A stretch of 64,000 bases of DNA from Nocardia vinacea NBRC 16497. Lineage in GTDB: Bacteria > Actinomycetota > Actinomycetes > Mycobacteriales > Mycobacteriaceae. A model generated the notes under the pieces. It made no database searches, was not told the DNA's origin, and saw nothing but the letters and a program-made list of their open reading frames with translations. The position numbers and the translations under genes were made by a program. The stretch covers positions 50,442-114,441 of the forward strand of contig NZ_BAGN01000015.1 of assembly GCF_000308835.1 (NCBI RefSeq). The letters are read 5' to 3'. Of the stretch, positions 43,650 to 52,217 are shown one piece after another; positions within the stretch are counted from its first letter, which is position 1; the number at the start of each line of letters is the position of its first letter.

Positions 43650-43838
43650 ATGAGTGATTCGCTGAAGGAACGCGTGCGGGCGAAACTATTGCGCCAGCTC
43701 GCCGAGGACGGCACGCCCGACTCGGAACAGGATGATCCGCGCCTGATCTCGGTCGAGTCAGATCTCGATGTGCTGAACACCGTCGCCGACGACGATCCGT
43801 TGGTCGAAGAACTGGCCGCGCGCTACTTGGTCTTCTGA
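43650..43838 (+). CDS. Small acidic conserved-type protein
   Basis: A 62-residue protein (MSDSLKERVRAKLLRQLAED...VEELAARYLVF), 23 bases after the DUF2752 gene. High charge and clean codon use support expression. Function unknown. Confidence 0.6.
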   Translation: MSDSLKERVRAKLLRQLAEDGTPDSEQDDPRLISVESDLDVLNTVADDDPLVEELAARYLVF

Positions 43839-43845
43839 CCGCGCC

Positions 43846-45189
43846 TCAGCGCGATGGCGTGTCGGAGGGCGGCAGTTGCGGCAGCGGCTCACTGAGCAGC
43901 CACGCATCCCACAGCGGCCGCAGCGGCACCAGAGTGTAGTGGCCCGCCAGATCGGTGAATTCCTCCGTGGTGACCGAGCCGTGCCGATAGCGGATCGTCC
44001 ACTCGCGCAGCAGATCCCAGAAGGCGAGTTCGCCGAGTTCCAGGCGCAGTGTATGCAGGGTGAGCGCGCCGCGTTTGTACACGCGGTCGTCGAACATACG
44101 TCGCGGGCCGGGGTCACCGATGATGATGTCCTGCGGTTCACGGGACAGGTTGTGCCGGGCGGCGCGGGCCAATTGGTCCGCGGTGGGCCCGCCCGCGGCT
44201 TCGGACCAGATCCATTCGGCGTAACAGGCGAAACCTTCGTGTAGCCAGATGTCACGCCACTGCCAGATGGTGAGGCTGTTGCCGAACCACTGGTGCGCGA
44301 GTTCGTGTGCGACAAGGCGTTCCGCGCCGCGGCGGCCGTCGCAGTGGTTGGCGCCGAAGACGGAGATGCCCTGGGCCTCGATCGGGATCTCGAGGTCGTC
44401 ATCGGTGATCACGACGGTGTACCCCTCGAACGGATACGGACCGAACTTCTCGACGAACAGCTCCATCATCTGCGGCTGGCGCTCGAAGTCGTGTTCGAAA
44501 TTTGCGCGCAGTCGCGGCGGGAGCACGGCCTGCATCGGCACCGAACCGCGCGGACTGCCGATGCGGTGTTTGCGGTACTGCCCGATCTGGATGGTGGCCA
44601 GATAGCTCGACATCGGTTCGGACTGTTCGTAGACCCAGGTGGTCTGACTGGCCTTGGTCTGCTTGCGCACCAAGGTGCCGTTGGCGAGCGCGTAGTACGG
44701 GGTGTCGGTGGTGATCGAAATCCGGTAGCTGGCTTTGGAACTCGGGTGGTCGTCGCAGGGGAACCAGGACGCGGCGCCGTTGGGCTGGCTGGCCACCAGC
44801 GCGCCCTCGGTCAGTTCCTCCCAGCCCACCTCGCCCCACGGCCCGCGCACCGGCTTCGGCAGTCCGGCGTATTGGATGACCAGCTCGAGCACCCCACCCG
44901 CCGGGATTCGGTGCTGCGGCGTGATAACGAGCTTGCCGTGCTGGTGGGAGTATTTCGCGGCCTTGGTGCCGTTGACGAGCACCTTGGACACGGTGAGCGA
45001 CTGGGACAGGTCGAGTGCGAAACGGTCACGGACGGCTTCGGTCACCGCGATGATCTGAGCTCGGCCTGCCATGCGATTACTGGCGACCTTATAAGTGATC
45101 TCGAGCTCGTACCGCGATACCCGGTAGCCCCAATTTCCGTTCTGCGGTAGATATTCGTCGACGGGTTCTTCGTAGTACTTAGCCGCCAT
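43846..45189 (-). CDS. M1-family metallopeptidase
   Basis: Zinc aminopeptidase-type protein of 447 residues, shorter than full PepN. It shows the N-terminal beta domain, then EAQGISVFG in the place of GAMEN, HELAHQWFGN (zinc site) and the third ligand in WLHEGFACYAEW. The C-terminal helical domain of PepN is reduced. The start codon overlaps the stop of the giant NRPS gene (ATGA), so the two are one operon. This pairing is seen in other actinobacteria and may process the NRPS product or act as housekeeping peptidase. Confidence 0.9.
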   Translation of the reverse strand: MAAKYYEEPVDEYLPQNGNWGYRVSRYELEITYKVASNRMAGRAQIIAVTEAVRDRFALDLSQSLTVSKVLVNGTKAAKYSHQHGKLVITPQHRIPAGGVLELVIQYAGLPKPVRGPWGEVGWEELTEGALVASQPNGAASWFPCDDHPSSKASYRISITTDTPYYALANGTLVRKQTKASQTTWVYEQSEPMSSYLATIQIGQYRKHRIGSPRGSVPMQAVLPPRLRANFEHDFERQPQMMELFVEKFGPYPFEGYTVVITDDDLEIPIEAQGISVFGANHCDGRRGAERLVAHELAHQWFGNSLTIWQWRDIWLHEGFACYAEWIWSEAAGGPTADQLARAARHNLSREPQDIIIGDPGPRRMFDDRVYKRGALTLHTLRLELGELAFWDLLREWTIRYRHGSVTTEEFTDLAGHYTLVPLRPLWDAWLLSEPLPQLPPSDTPSR

Positions 45190-48100
45190 CAGGAGGTTGC
45201 TCCGGCCTCGCTAAGGCTTGGCACCGCACTCGACCACGGCGCGATCGGATTGCCCCACCAGCGGGTCGACGGCGGCACGGTGTCACCGCGCATGACCAGC
45301 GAGGCGGGGCCGATGGTCGCGCCCGCGCCGATGCCGGCGGCGGGCAGGGCGACGCAGTGCGGCCCGAGGGTCGCGCCCGCGCCGAGGGTCACGGTGTCCA
45401 TGGCCATGATTCGATCGTGGAAGAGATGGGTCTGCACCACACAGCCGCGTTCCACGGTCGCGCCGTCACCGAGTGTCACCAGGTCCGCCTCCGGTAGCCA
45501 ATAGGACTCGCACCATACTCCGCGTCCGATCTTCGCGCCGAGTCCACGAAGCCACAGATTCAGTACGGGGGTGCCGGTCGCGGCGCGCGCGAACCACGGC
45601 GCGGCGACGGTTTCGACGAAGGTGTCGGAAACCTCGTTGCGCCACACGAACGAACTCCACAGCGGATGCTCCTCGGCGCGAATTCGCCCGACCAGCAACC
45701 ACTTCGCGGTGACCGCACTGGCCCCCGCGATCGCACCGGCGGCCATCAGGACAAAACCGCAGAGCAGTCCGGCGACCAGGTATCCGGCCGATTCCGCGAT
45801 CCAGGCCAGCGTGAAAAGCACACCGAGGCCGATAGCGAAGGTCACGAGCACCGGGACGAGTCGGCAGGTCTCGACTATGCCGCGGAACACCTTCAGCCGC
45901 AGCGGCGGATCGAAGGTGCGTTCGGTATCACCGCTTTCGGAGGCGCGCCGCAGACGCACCGGTGGGCTGCCGAGCCAGGAGGAACCTGCCTTGGCCTTGG
46001 ACGGTGCGGCCGAAAGCACAGCGACCAGGCCGTTTTTCGGCACCCGTCGACCGGGTGCGGTCATACCGGAATTGCCGAGGAAGGCGCGCTTGCCGACCTT
46101 CGCCTCGCCGATGTGCAGCCAGCCGCCGCCGAGTTCGTAGCTGGCGATCATGGTGTCGTCGGCGAGGAACGCCCCGTCGGCGACCGTGGTGAATTTCGGC
46201 AGCAGCAGCACCGTGGACGCCTCGACGCTCTTACCGACCTTCGCGCCGAGCAGGCGCAGCCACAGCGGGGTCAGCAGGCTTGCGTAGAGCGGGAACAAGA
46301 ATGTCCGCGCAGAATCCAGTAGGCGCTCGGTGGCCCATACCTGCCAGCCGACCCGGCTGCGGACGGGATGATGGCCCTCGGTCAGTCCGATGCTGAGCAA
46401 CCGGACCGCGATGACTGTTGCCACCGTGTATACGGCGAGGCTGAGCAGCGTTGCGACCGGGAGGATGGCGAAGCCCTTGCCGAGCGCACCCGCGAGTGTG
46501 CGGGCGTCGCGAATGAACCAGGCGATGGATGCGCCGCCCGTGGCCAGACCGAGAATGGGCATGGCCGCCAATGCCATCGAGGTCACCCCGAAAATCGCGA
46601 CCCAATGTGCGGCCCGCGCCGGAGTGTGGGCCGGCCAACGATGCCGGGCCTTACCGACTTTCGCGGCGGGTGAGCCCGCCCACTCCTGTTCGGCCTTCAC
46701 CTTGCCCGATACCGAAGATCCGGCCGCTATCTCGGCATTCTTACCGATTTTGCTGCCGGGCAACAGGATCGAGCGCGCGCCGACCACCGCGCCCGCACCG
46801 ATGGTGATCGGGCCGATATGCACCACATCGCCATCGATCCAATAACCGGACAGGTCGACCTCGGGTTCCACACTGCATCCGTCGCCGAGTTCGAGCATTC
46901 CGGTGACCGGCGGCAAGGTGTGCAGATCGATGCCCGTGCCGATCTTCGCGCCGAGTGCCCGTGCGAACGGCGCCATCCACGGTGCGCCGGAGAGACTCTC
47001 GGCGCCGCTGGCCTCCGAGAGCCGCACTGCCGCCCATAGTCGCAGGTGCTCCGATCCGCCGCGCGCATAACTGCCGGGCCGCACGCCGCGCAGCAGAATC
47101 CGAGCGCCGGTCGCGCAGATCACCATGCGACCGGGCGGTGATATGAACAGGACAAAGGCGGCCAGCGTCCACCACCAGGACAGATGCGGTAGCCAGGGCA
47201 ACGAGCCGGACCAGCCCGCGATATTGCCGACAATGGCCAACCAGGTGAGCCACTGCAGCCCGGTGAGGGTTGTCAGCGGGATGGTGGCCAGCACCTGGAT
47301 CCACTGGGCGCGCAGCGGCGTGGGGCGCACGATGCGTTCCTCGACGGCGGCGCTCGGCGCGGTCTCGTCGAGCAGTTCGGCCAGTGCGCCGAGGCGTGGA
47401 TGGTCGTAGAGATCGGCGACGGTGATGCGCGGATGACGTTCGCGCAGTGCGGTGACCAGTTGCGCCGCCGATAGCGAGCCACCACCGAGATCGAAGAAAT
47501 CGGTTTCCGGACCGGTGACCTGGGCGCCGAGGATCGAATCCCACAGTCCGGCAATCCATTGCTCGGTTTCGGTGAGATCATCGGTCGCGGTGTCGGGTTC
47601 GGCGGTGTTCGGCAGCGGCCACGGCAGGGCGTCGCGATCGACCTTGCCCGAGGTGCGGGTGGGCAGGTCGGCGACGATGGCGAGCCGGGGGACCAGCGGG
47701 GCCGGAAGTTGTTCGGCGAGTTGGGCTCTGGCGGCCCCGAGGTCGAAATCGGGTGCGGTGCCGGTCAGGTAGCCGACCAGGATCTTATTGCCCGCCTTGG
47801 TGGTTCGGATCGCGGCCGCGGCACCGGTGACGCCGGGTAGGTGCTGCAGGGCGTTGTCGAGTTCGCCGAGTTCGATGCGGCGGCCGCCGAGTTTGATCTG
47901 ATCGTCGGCGCGGCCGAGGAATACCAGCCCCGCGCTGTCCTTGCGGACCAGATCGCCGCTGCGGTAGGCACGGTCCCAGCCGAGTGACGGTAGCGGAGCG
48001 TACTTTTCGGCGTCCTTGGCGGGGTCGAGGTAGCGGGCCAGGCCGACGCCGCCGATCACGAGTTCACCGGATTCGCCCTCGTCCACCGGATTTCCGGCGG

Positions 48101-49235
48101 CATCGACGACGGCCAGATCCCAGCCGTCCAGCGGGAGTCCGATGCGGACCGGGACGTCGCCGTCCAGCAGTGCCGCGCACGCGACCACCGTTGCTTCGGT
48201 GGGGCCGTAGGTATTCCAGACCTCGCGCTCGGAATCGGTATCCGATTCGGGGCTTTCGCCGGGTGCTGCGTGGTCGGCTACCTCTTCGCGGCTCTTCGCG
48301 CGCGTCGCGGATTTTCCGGCGAGGCGTTCGGCCAGCTCGGGCGGCACCGCTTCACCGCCGAAGATCAGTAGCCGGACCGGGTCGAGCGCCTCGGCGGGCC
48401 AGGTCGCGGCGAGTGTGGGAACCGTTGAGACGATGCTGATTTCGCGGCGGACCAGCCAGGGACCGAGATCCGCGCCGGTGCGGACCAGCGCGCGCGGCGC
48501 GGGCACCAGGCAGGCGCCGTTGCGCCAGGCGAGCCACATTTCCTCACAGGAGGCGTCGAAGGCGACCGAGAGTCCGGCGAGAACCCGGTCGTCCGGACCG
48601 ATCGGGGCATCCGGCAGGAACAGGCGCGCTTCCGCGTCTACGAAGGCGGCGGCATTGCGGTGGGTGACCGCGACGCCTTTCGGGGTTCCGGTGGATCCGG
48701 AGGTGAAAATGATCCACGCGTCGTCGCCGGGGGTGGGGCGAACGGTCGAGGCGTCGGCGGACTCGGGCCGTTCGACGGCCGTCGGTTCGACGCCTGCTGC
48801 GGTCACGATCGCGGTGACGCGGGCCTCGCCGAAGACCAGCCGGGCGCGCTCGTCCGGATCGTCGGCGTCTACCGGAACGTAGGCCGCACCGGCATAAAGA
48901 ATGGCCAGAATAGTGACGTAAAGCTCATGTGTGCCGGACGGCATGCGCACGCCGACGCGGTCGCCGGGACGTACACCCGCCGCGGTCAAGCGCATGACTC
49001 CGGCATCGATCTCGGCCAGCAATTCGGTGTAGCTGAGCACCACGCGACCGTCATCGATCGCGGGCGCCTCCGGGTGGGCTTCCGCGGTGCTGTTCAGGAT
49101 GTCGACAAGGGTCCTGGCCTGCGGCGCGAGTGCGGCGCGTAGCAAGGGTTCAGGCGTGCGGAGCCCGTCGGTCGGGTCTATCCCCGCCGTGGCGTCGACC
49201 TGCGGCCGCAGCATCACGTCCTGCCCACCTCTCAT
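45189..49235 (-). CDS. Pls/PosA-family non-ribosomal peptide synthetase
   Basis: A 1348-residue protein. The adenylation domain (residues ~40-550) has SGSTGTPKGVAVTHR, WNTYGPTEAT and YRSGDLVRKDSAGLVFLGRADDQIKLGGRRIELGE. A carrier domain follows with FDLGGGSLSAAQL (phosphopantetheine Ser) near residue 615. The rest is a membrane-embedded C-terminal half with about six helices and left-handed beta-helix hexapeptide segments (e.g. LGDGCSVEPEVDL), as in epsilon-poly-lysine synthetase-type enzymes. There is no condensation or thioesterase domain. The A domain has an unusual acidic insert (PGESPESDTDSERE) before WNTYGPTE. The product is unknown. Confidence 0.9.
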   Translation of the reverse strand: MRGGQDVMLRPQVDATAGIDPTDGLRTPEPLLRAALAPQARTLVDILNSTAEAHPEAPAIDDGRVVLSYTELLAEIDAGVMRLTAAGVRPGDRVGVRMPSGTHELYVTILAILYAGAAYVPVDADDPDERARLVFGEARVTAIVTAAGVEPTAVERPESADASTVRPTPGDDAWIIFTSGSTGTPKGVAVTHRNAAAFVDAEARLFLPDAPIGPDDRVLAGLSVAFDASCEEMWLAWRNGACLVPAPRALVRTGADLGPWLVRREISIVSTVPTLAATWPAEALDPVRLLIFGGEAVPPELAERLAGKSATRAKSREEVADHAAPGESPESDTDSEREVWNTYGPTEATVVACAALLDGDVPVRIGLPLDGWDLAVVDAAGNPVDEGESGELVIGGVGLARYLDPAKDAEKYAPLPSLGWDRAYRSGDLVRKDSAGLVFLGRADDQIKLGGRRIELGELDNALQHLPGVTGAAAAIRTTKAGNKILVGYLTGTAPDFDLGAARAQLAEQLPAPLVPRLAIVADLPTRTSGKVDRDALPWPLPNTAEPDTATDDLTETEQWIAGLWDSILGAQVTGPETDFFDLGGGSLSAAQLVTALRERHPRITVADLYDHPRLGALAELLDETAPSAAVEERIVRPTPLRAQWIQVLATIPLTTLTGLQWLTWLAIVGNIAGWSGSLPWLPHLSWWWTLAAFVLFISPPGRMVICATGARILLRGVRPGSYARGGSEHLRLWAAVRLSEASGAESLSGAPWMAPFARALGAKIGTGIDLHTLPPVTGMLELGDGCSVEPEVDLSGYWIDGDVVHIGPITIGAGAVVGARSILLPGSKIGKNAEIAAGSSVSGKVKAEQEWAGSPAAKVGKARHRWPAHTPARAAHWVAIFGVTSMALAAMPILGLATGGASIAWFIRDARTLAGALGKGFAILPVATLLSLAVYTVATVIAVRLLSIGLTEGHHPVRSRVGWQVWATERLLDSARTFLFPLYASLLTPLWLRLLGAKVGKSVEASTVLLLPKFTTVADGAFLADDTMIASYELGGGWLHIGEAKVGKRAFLGNSGMTAPGRRVPKNGLVAVLSAAPSKAKAGSSWLGSPPVRLRRASESGDTERTFDPPLRLKVFRGIVETCRLVPVLVTFAIGLGVLFTLAWIAESAGYLVAGLLCGFVLMAAGAIAGASAVTAKWLLVGRIRAEEHPLWSSFVWRNEVSDTFVETVAAPWFARAATGTPVLNLWLRGLGAKIGRGVWCESYWLPEADLVTLGDGATVERGCVVQTHLFHDRIMAMDTVTLGAGATLGPHCVALPAAGIGAGATIGPASLVMRGDTVPPSTRWWGNPIAPWSSAVPSLSEAGATS

Positions 49236-49331
49236 AGACCTGCCTAGCGCTTCCTCGTTGTTGTTCCACAGCAGGGTTACCAGTGGGCAAACGCCACGGT
49301 GACCAACTGTCTACGGTACCTGCGGTATCGG

Positions 49332-49754
49332 TCAGAATTCTTCGCCCAGTGCCTTCAGCGCAAGGCGGTGCAGGGTCTGCCGCTCGTCCTCGTCGAGGCG
49401 GTGCAGCACCCGCTCGGCGGCCTCTTCGATGAGTTGATCGGTCTTGCGGCGCTCGGCGCGTCCGGACTGGGTGATGGAAAGCCGGTATTTGCGCCGGTCC
49501 GTCGCATCGCGGGTGCGGATGACGAAACCGGCCTCCTCCAGGCCATCGATCAGCCGGACCACCTCGCTGCGGTCGATGCCGAGCGCGGTGGAGACCTGCT
49601 GCTGGGACAGGTCGTCGAATTCCTCCAGGCAGACCAGCACCCAGTGTTCACGCAATGACGTGCCCATCTCGGCGTGTACGGCCTTGTGCAGCTTGCCGAG
49701 CGCGTACGTCGGGAAGCGGAGCAGGCCGCGGGGGTGAATGTGGTCGGCGGGCAT
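49332..49754 (-). CDS. MarR-family regulator
   Basis: A 140-residue winged-helix regulator: HWVLVCLEEFDDLSQQQVSTALGIDRSEVVRLIDGLEEAG (HTH) and wing ATDRRKYRLSIT. It is divergent from the DHA2-type MFS gene with 82 bases between, and a dyad in that gap fits a shared operator. It likely represses the exporter until an inducer binds. Confidence 0.9.
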   Translation of the reverse strand: MPADHIHPRGLLRFPTYALGKLHKAVHAEMGTSLREHWVLVCLEEFDDLSQQQVSTALGIDRSEVVRLIDGLEEAGFVIRTRDATDRRKYRLSITQSGRAERRKTDQLIEEAAERVLHRLDEDERQTLHRLALKALGEEF

Positions 49755-49781
49755 TCGGTAATTGTATCTATTGTTGAGTAG

Positions 49782-49810
49782 CTAGATTGTTGATAACCTC
49801 CGCAATCTAG
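49782..49810. promoter_or_regulatory. Operator-like dyad between marR and MFS genes
   Basis: CTAGATTG at 49782-49789 and its exact inverse CAATCTAG at 49803-49810, separated by 13 bases. TTGTctaCAA follows at 49812. Both lie between the divergent genes where a MarR repressor site is expected. Confidence 0.6.
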
Positions 49811-49836
49811 GTTGTCTACAAATAGCGGAGGATCCC

Positions 49837-51264
49837 ATGTCGGATACTCGAACGGCCGTCGCCGCCACCGCGCCCGCACTCGAACCCATTCCCGCACGGG
49901 TCTGGCGGGTGGCCGGTGTGGTGGTCTTCGGCGCCGTTATGAGCATGTTGGACACGTCGCTGGTGAATATCGGGCTGAACTCCATCGCGACGGATCTCGG
50001 TGCGGCACTGGACAGTGCCCAGTGGATCGCGAGCGGCTATCTGCTCGCACTCGCCGTCACGCTGCCGCTGTGTGGTTGGCTCGGGCGGCAATTCGGAATG
50101 GACCGGGTCTGGTTGACCGCGCTGGCCGGATTCACGGTGACCTCCGGACTGTGTGCGCTGGCTCCGAATATCGGCTGGCTCATCGGTTTTCGGATTGCGC
50201 AGGGTCTGGCCGCGGGGCTATTGGTGCCCGCCGGGCAGACGGTGCTCGGGCAGGTCGCGGGTCCGCAGCGGCTGGGCCGGGTGATGAGTGTCGTCGGTAT
50301 CGCGGTGGTCGCCGCGCCCGCGATCGGGCCGACCATCGGCGGCGTCATGCTGGCGAATCTGGACTGGGAGTGGTTGTTCCTGATCAATATCCCGTTCGGG
50401 CTGGTCGCGTTCGTCCTGGGGCGTCGGGTGTTACCGCGGGCGGAAGCGACGGGCAACGGCGGTCGATTCGATGCCACCGGATTCGCATTGATCGCGGTCG
50501 GACTGTCGGCGCTGGTCTATGGCCTGGGTGAATTCGGCAGTCGCGGTAGCGTTTCCGCGCCGACGGTGTGGGTGTCGGTGGTGGTCGGGGTGCTCGCGCT
50601 CGGCCTGTTCGTGGTGCGGTCGGTGCGTGGGGGTGGCGGCAGTCTGCTCGATGGCGGACTGTTCCGGCATCCGGTATTCGCCACGGCGAATGTGGCGAAC
50701 TTCTTCGCCGGTGCGTCGCTGTTCGGGGCAATGTTGTTGCTGCCGTTGTACTTTCAGGTGCTGCATGGCGACGGTCTCATCGCGACGGGTTTGCTGCTCA
50801 TGTCCTTCGGGATCGGTGGCATCATCGCGCTGCCCGTCGGCGGCCGGTTGACCGATCGGTACGGCGGGGGAGTGGTCGCGGTGGTCGGCAGTGCGGTGAC
50901 GGCCGCGGTCACCGTGCCATTCGCGCTCGCCGACGCCTCGATGAATCCTGTTGTCGTACAGGCACTTCTGTTGATCCGCGGCGTGGCAACGGGATTGACC
51001 GGGGTGCCGATCATTTCCGCGGCCTACGCCTCGGTGCGGCCCGAGAAGATGCCGGATGCGGCGTCGTTCGTGAATATTCTGCAGCGGGTCGGCGGGTCGA
51101 TCGGAGCGGCATTGCTCGCGGTGGTGCTGTATCGCGCGGGTGCGGCCGGACTGCCGGTGGATGCCGGTTTCCGGCAGGCGTTCTGGTGGCTCACGGCCGC
51201 GTCGGTCATCTCGTTGATCGCGTCACTATTGCTGTGGCGCAAGGAGATTCAGCCGAACCCGTGA
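49837..51264 (+). CDS. DHA2-type MFS drug exporter
   Basis: A 475-residue, ~14-helix transporter of the EmrB/QacA type: FGAVMSMLDTSLVNIGLNSIATDL (motif D1-like), LCGWLGRQFGMDRVW (motif A), IAQGLAAGLLVPAGQTVL and GVAVVAAPAIGPTIGG-like VGIAVVAAPAIGPTIGGV (motif C, antiport). ATG follows gcggagg. It pairs with the divergent MarR regulator. Substrate unknown. Confidence 0.92.
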   Translation: MSDTRTAVAATAPALEPIPARVWRVAGVVVFGAVMSMLDTSLVNIGLNSIATDLGAALDSAQWIASGYLLALAVTLPLCGWLGRQFGMDRVWLTALAGFTVTSGLCALAPNIGWLIGFRIAQGLAAGLLVPAGQTVLGQVAGPQRLGRVMSVVGIAVVAAPAIGPTIGGVMLANLDWEWLFLINIPFGLVAFVLGRRVLPRAEATGNGGRFDATGFALIAVGLSALVYGLGEFGSRGSVSAPTVWVSVVVGVLALGLFVVRSVRGGGGSLLDGGLFRHPVFATANVANFFAGASLFGAMLLLPLYFQVLHGDGLIATGLLLMSFGIGGIIALPVGGRLTDRYGGGVVAVVGSAVTAAVTVPFALADASMNPVVVQALLLIRGVATGLTGVPIISAAYASVRPEKMPDAASFVNILQRVGGSIGAALLAVVLYRAGAAGLPVDAGFRQAFWWLTAASVISLIASLLLWRKEIQPNP

Positions 51265-51269
51265 CACTG

Positions 51270-51301
51270 TGCGCCTGGTCGGTGGCGACCGGCCAGGCGC
51301 A
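51270..51301. terminator. Bidirectional hairpin terminator
   Basis: TGCGCCTGG pairs with CCAGGCGCA across 14 bases, which contain a further CGGT/ACCG pairing. It lies between the converging MFS and LysE-type genes. Confidence 0.78.
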
Positions 51302-51308
51302 TGACGGA

Positions 51309-51974
51309 TTACGCGGCAGAAGCGGCCGTGCCGATGCCGAGTGCGGCGAGGATGGCCGCGCTGATCTGTTCGAGCCGATCCCGAACCTGTGGGCGGCGCA
51401 ACATCGCAACCGCTCGTGACGCCAGCATGGCGAGCAGGATCATCTCGACGGCGGCAATGGAGCATTCGATGGCGCCGAGGGCGAGGGTGTTCAGAAAGGT
51501 GACATCGGTAAGGAATTGCGGCAGTACCGCCAGGTAGAACAGCCCGACCTTCGGGTTGAACATGCACGACACCAGGCCTGCGGCGAATGCCGAGCGGATC
51601 GATGCGGGAGCCTCCGCGGCCGACTGTCCGGACGCCGCGGCGGTGCCCGCCCTGCGCTGCTTGCGGTGATCGATCAGCGCCCGAATTCCCAAGTACACCA
51701 AGTAGATTCCACCGATGACCTTCAGCGTCCGGTAGGCCGTCGCGGACTGTTCCAGCAGGGCGGCGACGCCCGCCGCGACCACTACCGCCCACACGATCCC
51801 GCCCAGTGCCGAGCCGATCGCCGCGGCGATGCCGGGTCGCGCGTCCACGATCGAGAATCGCAGCACCAGGAACGAATCCGGGCCGGGCGTGATCGACAGC
51901 AGAATGCACAGGCCGATAAAGCTGAGCAGCAGGGAAAGCGTCACCGCTCGATCAGACCGCACATCGCTCGGCAT
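51309..51974 (-). CDS. LysE/RhtB-family exporter
   Basis: A 221-residue membrane protein with six hydrophobic segments. The family signature is SITPGPDSFLVLR near residue 28, then LVSCMFNPKVGLFYLAVLPQFL near residue 125. Exports amino acids or related compounds. The start ATG 51974 leaves about 85 bases to the plus-strand SAM-IV riboswitch. Confidence 0.9.
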   Translation of the reverse strand: MPSDVRSDRAVTLSLLLSFIGLCILLSITPGPDSFLVLRFSIVDARPGIAAAIGSALGGIVWAVVVAAGVAALLEQSATAYRTLKVIGGIYLVYLGIRALIDHRKQRRAGTAAASGQSAAEAPASIRSAFAAGLVSCMFNPKVGLFYLAVLPQFLTDVTFLNTLALGAIECSIAAVEMILLAMLASRAVAMLRRPQVRDRLEQISAAILAALGIGTAASAA

Positions 51975-52058
51975 TGCAAGGTTATTTATTCGACTGCATG
52001 TGTATGCAGCAAAGGTGCCGGTTGACAGGGCGGTGCGGCATCTGCCAATCTCGGTTCA

Positions 52059-52175
52059 GGTCATGAGTACCAGCGTCAAGCCCCGGCTAGCTGGTCGGCA
52101 ACCCTCCTCCGCGGTGGGGTGCTCCGGGTGACGACCGGGCCGCAGCCCGACCGGGTGCGGCAAGCGCGGACTCGG
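52059..52175 (+). ncRNA. SAM-IV riboswitch
   Basis: The sequence begins ggtcatgagtaccagc, continues tcaagccccggct, gctggtcggcaaccctcc, gcggtggggtgctcc and closes gggtgacgacc. This is the conserved core of actinobacterial SAM-IV RNAs. The accagc/gctggt stem, the ggtca...tga(cg)acc closing stem and a downstream gccgca/tgcggc hairpin (52139-52161) are visible. ttgaca at 52022 is a suitable -35. It would lower expression of the PLP enzyme when S-adenosylmethionine is abundant. Confidence 0.88.
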
Positions 52176-52217
52176 ATGATCACCTGATTTCGGGTCCCAC
52201 AGCCGATGGGATTTGTG

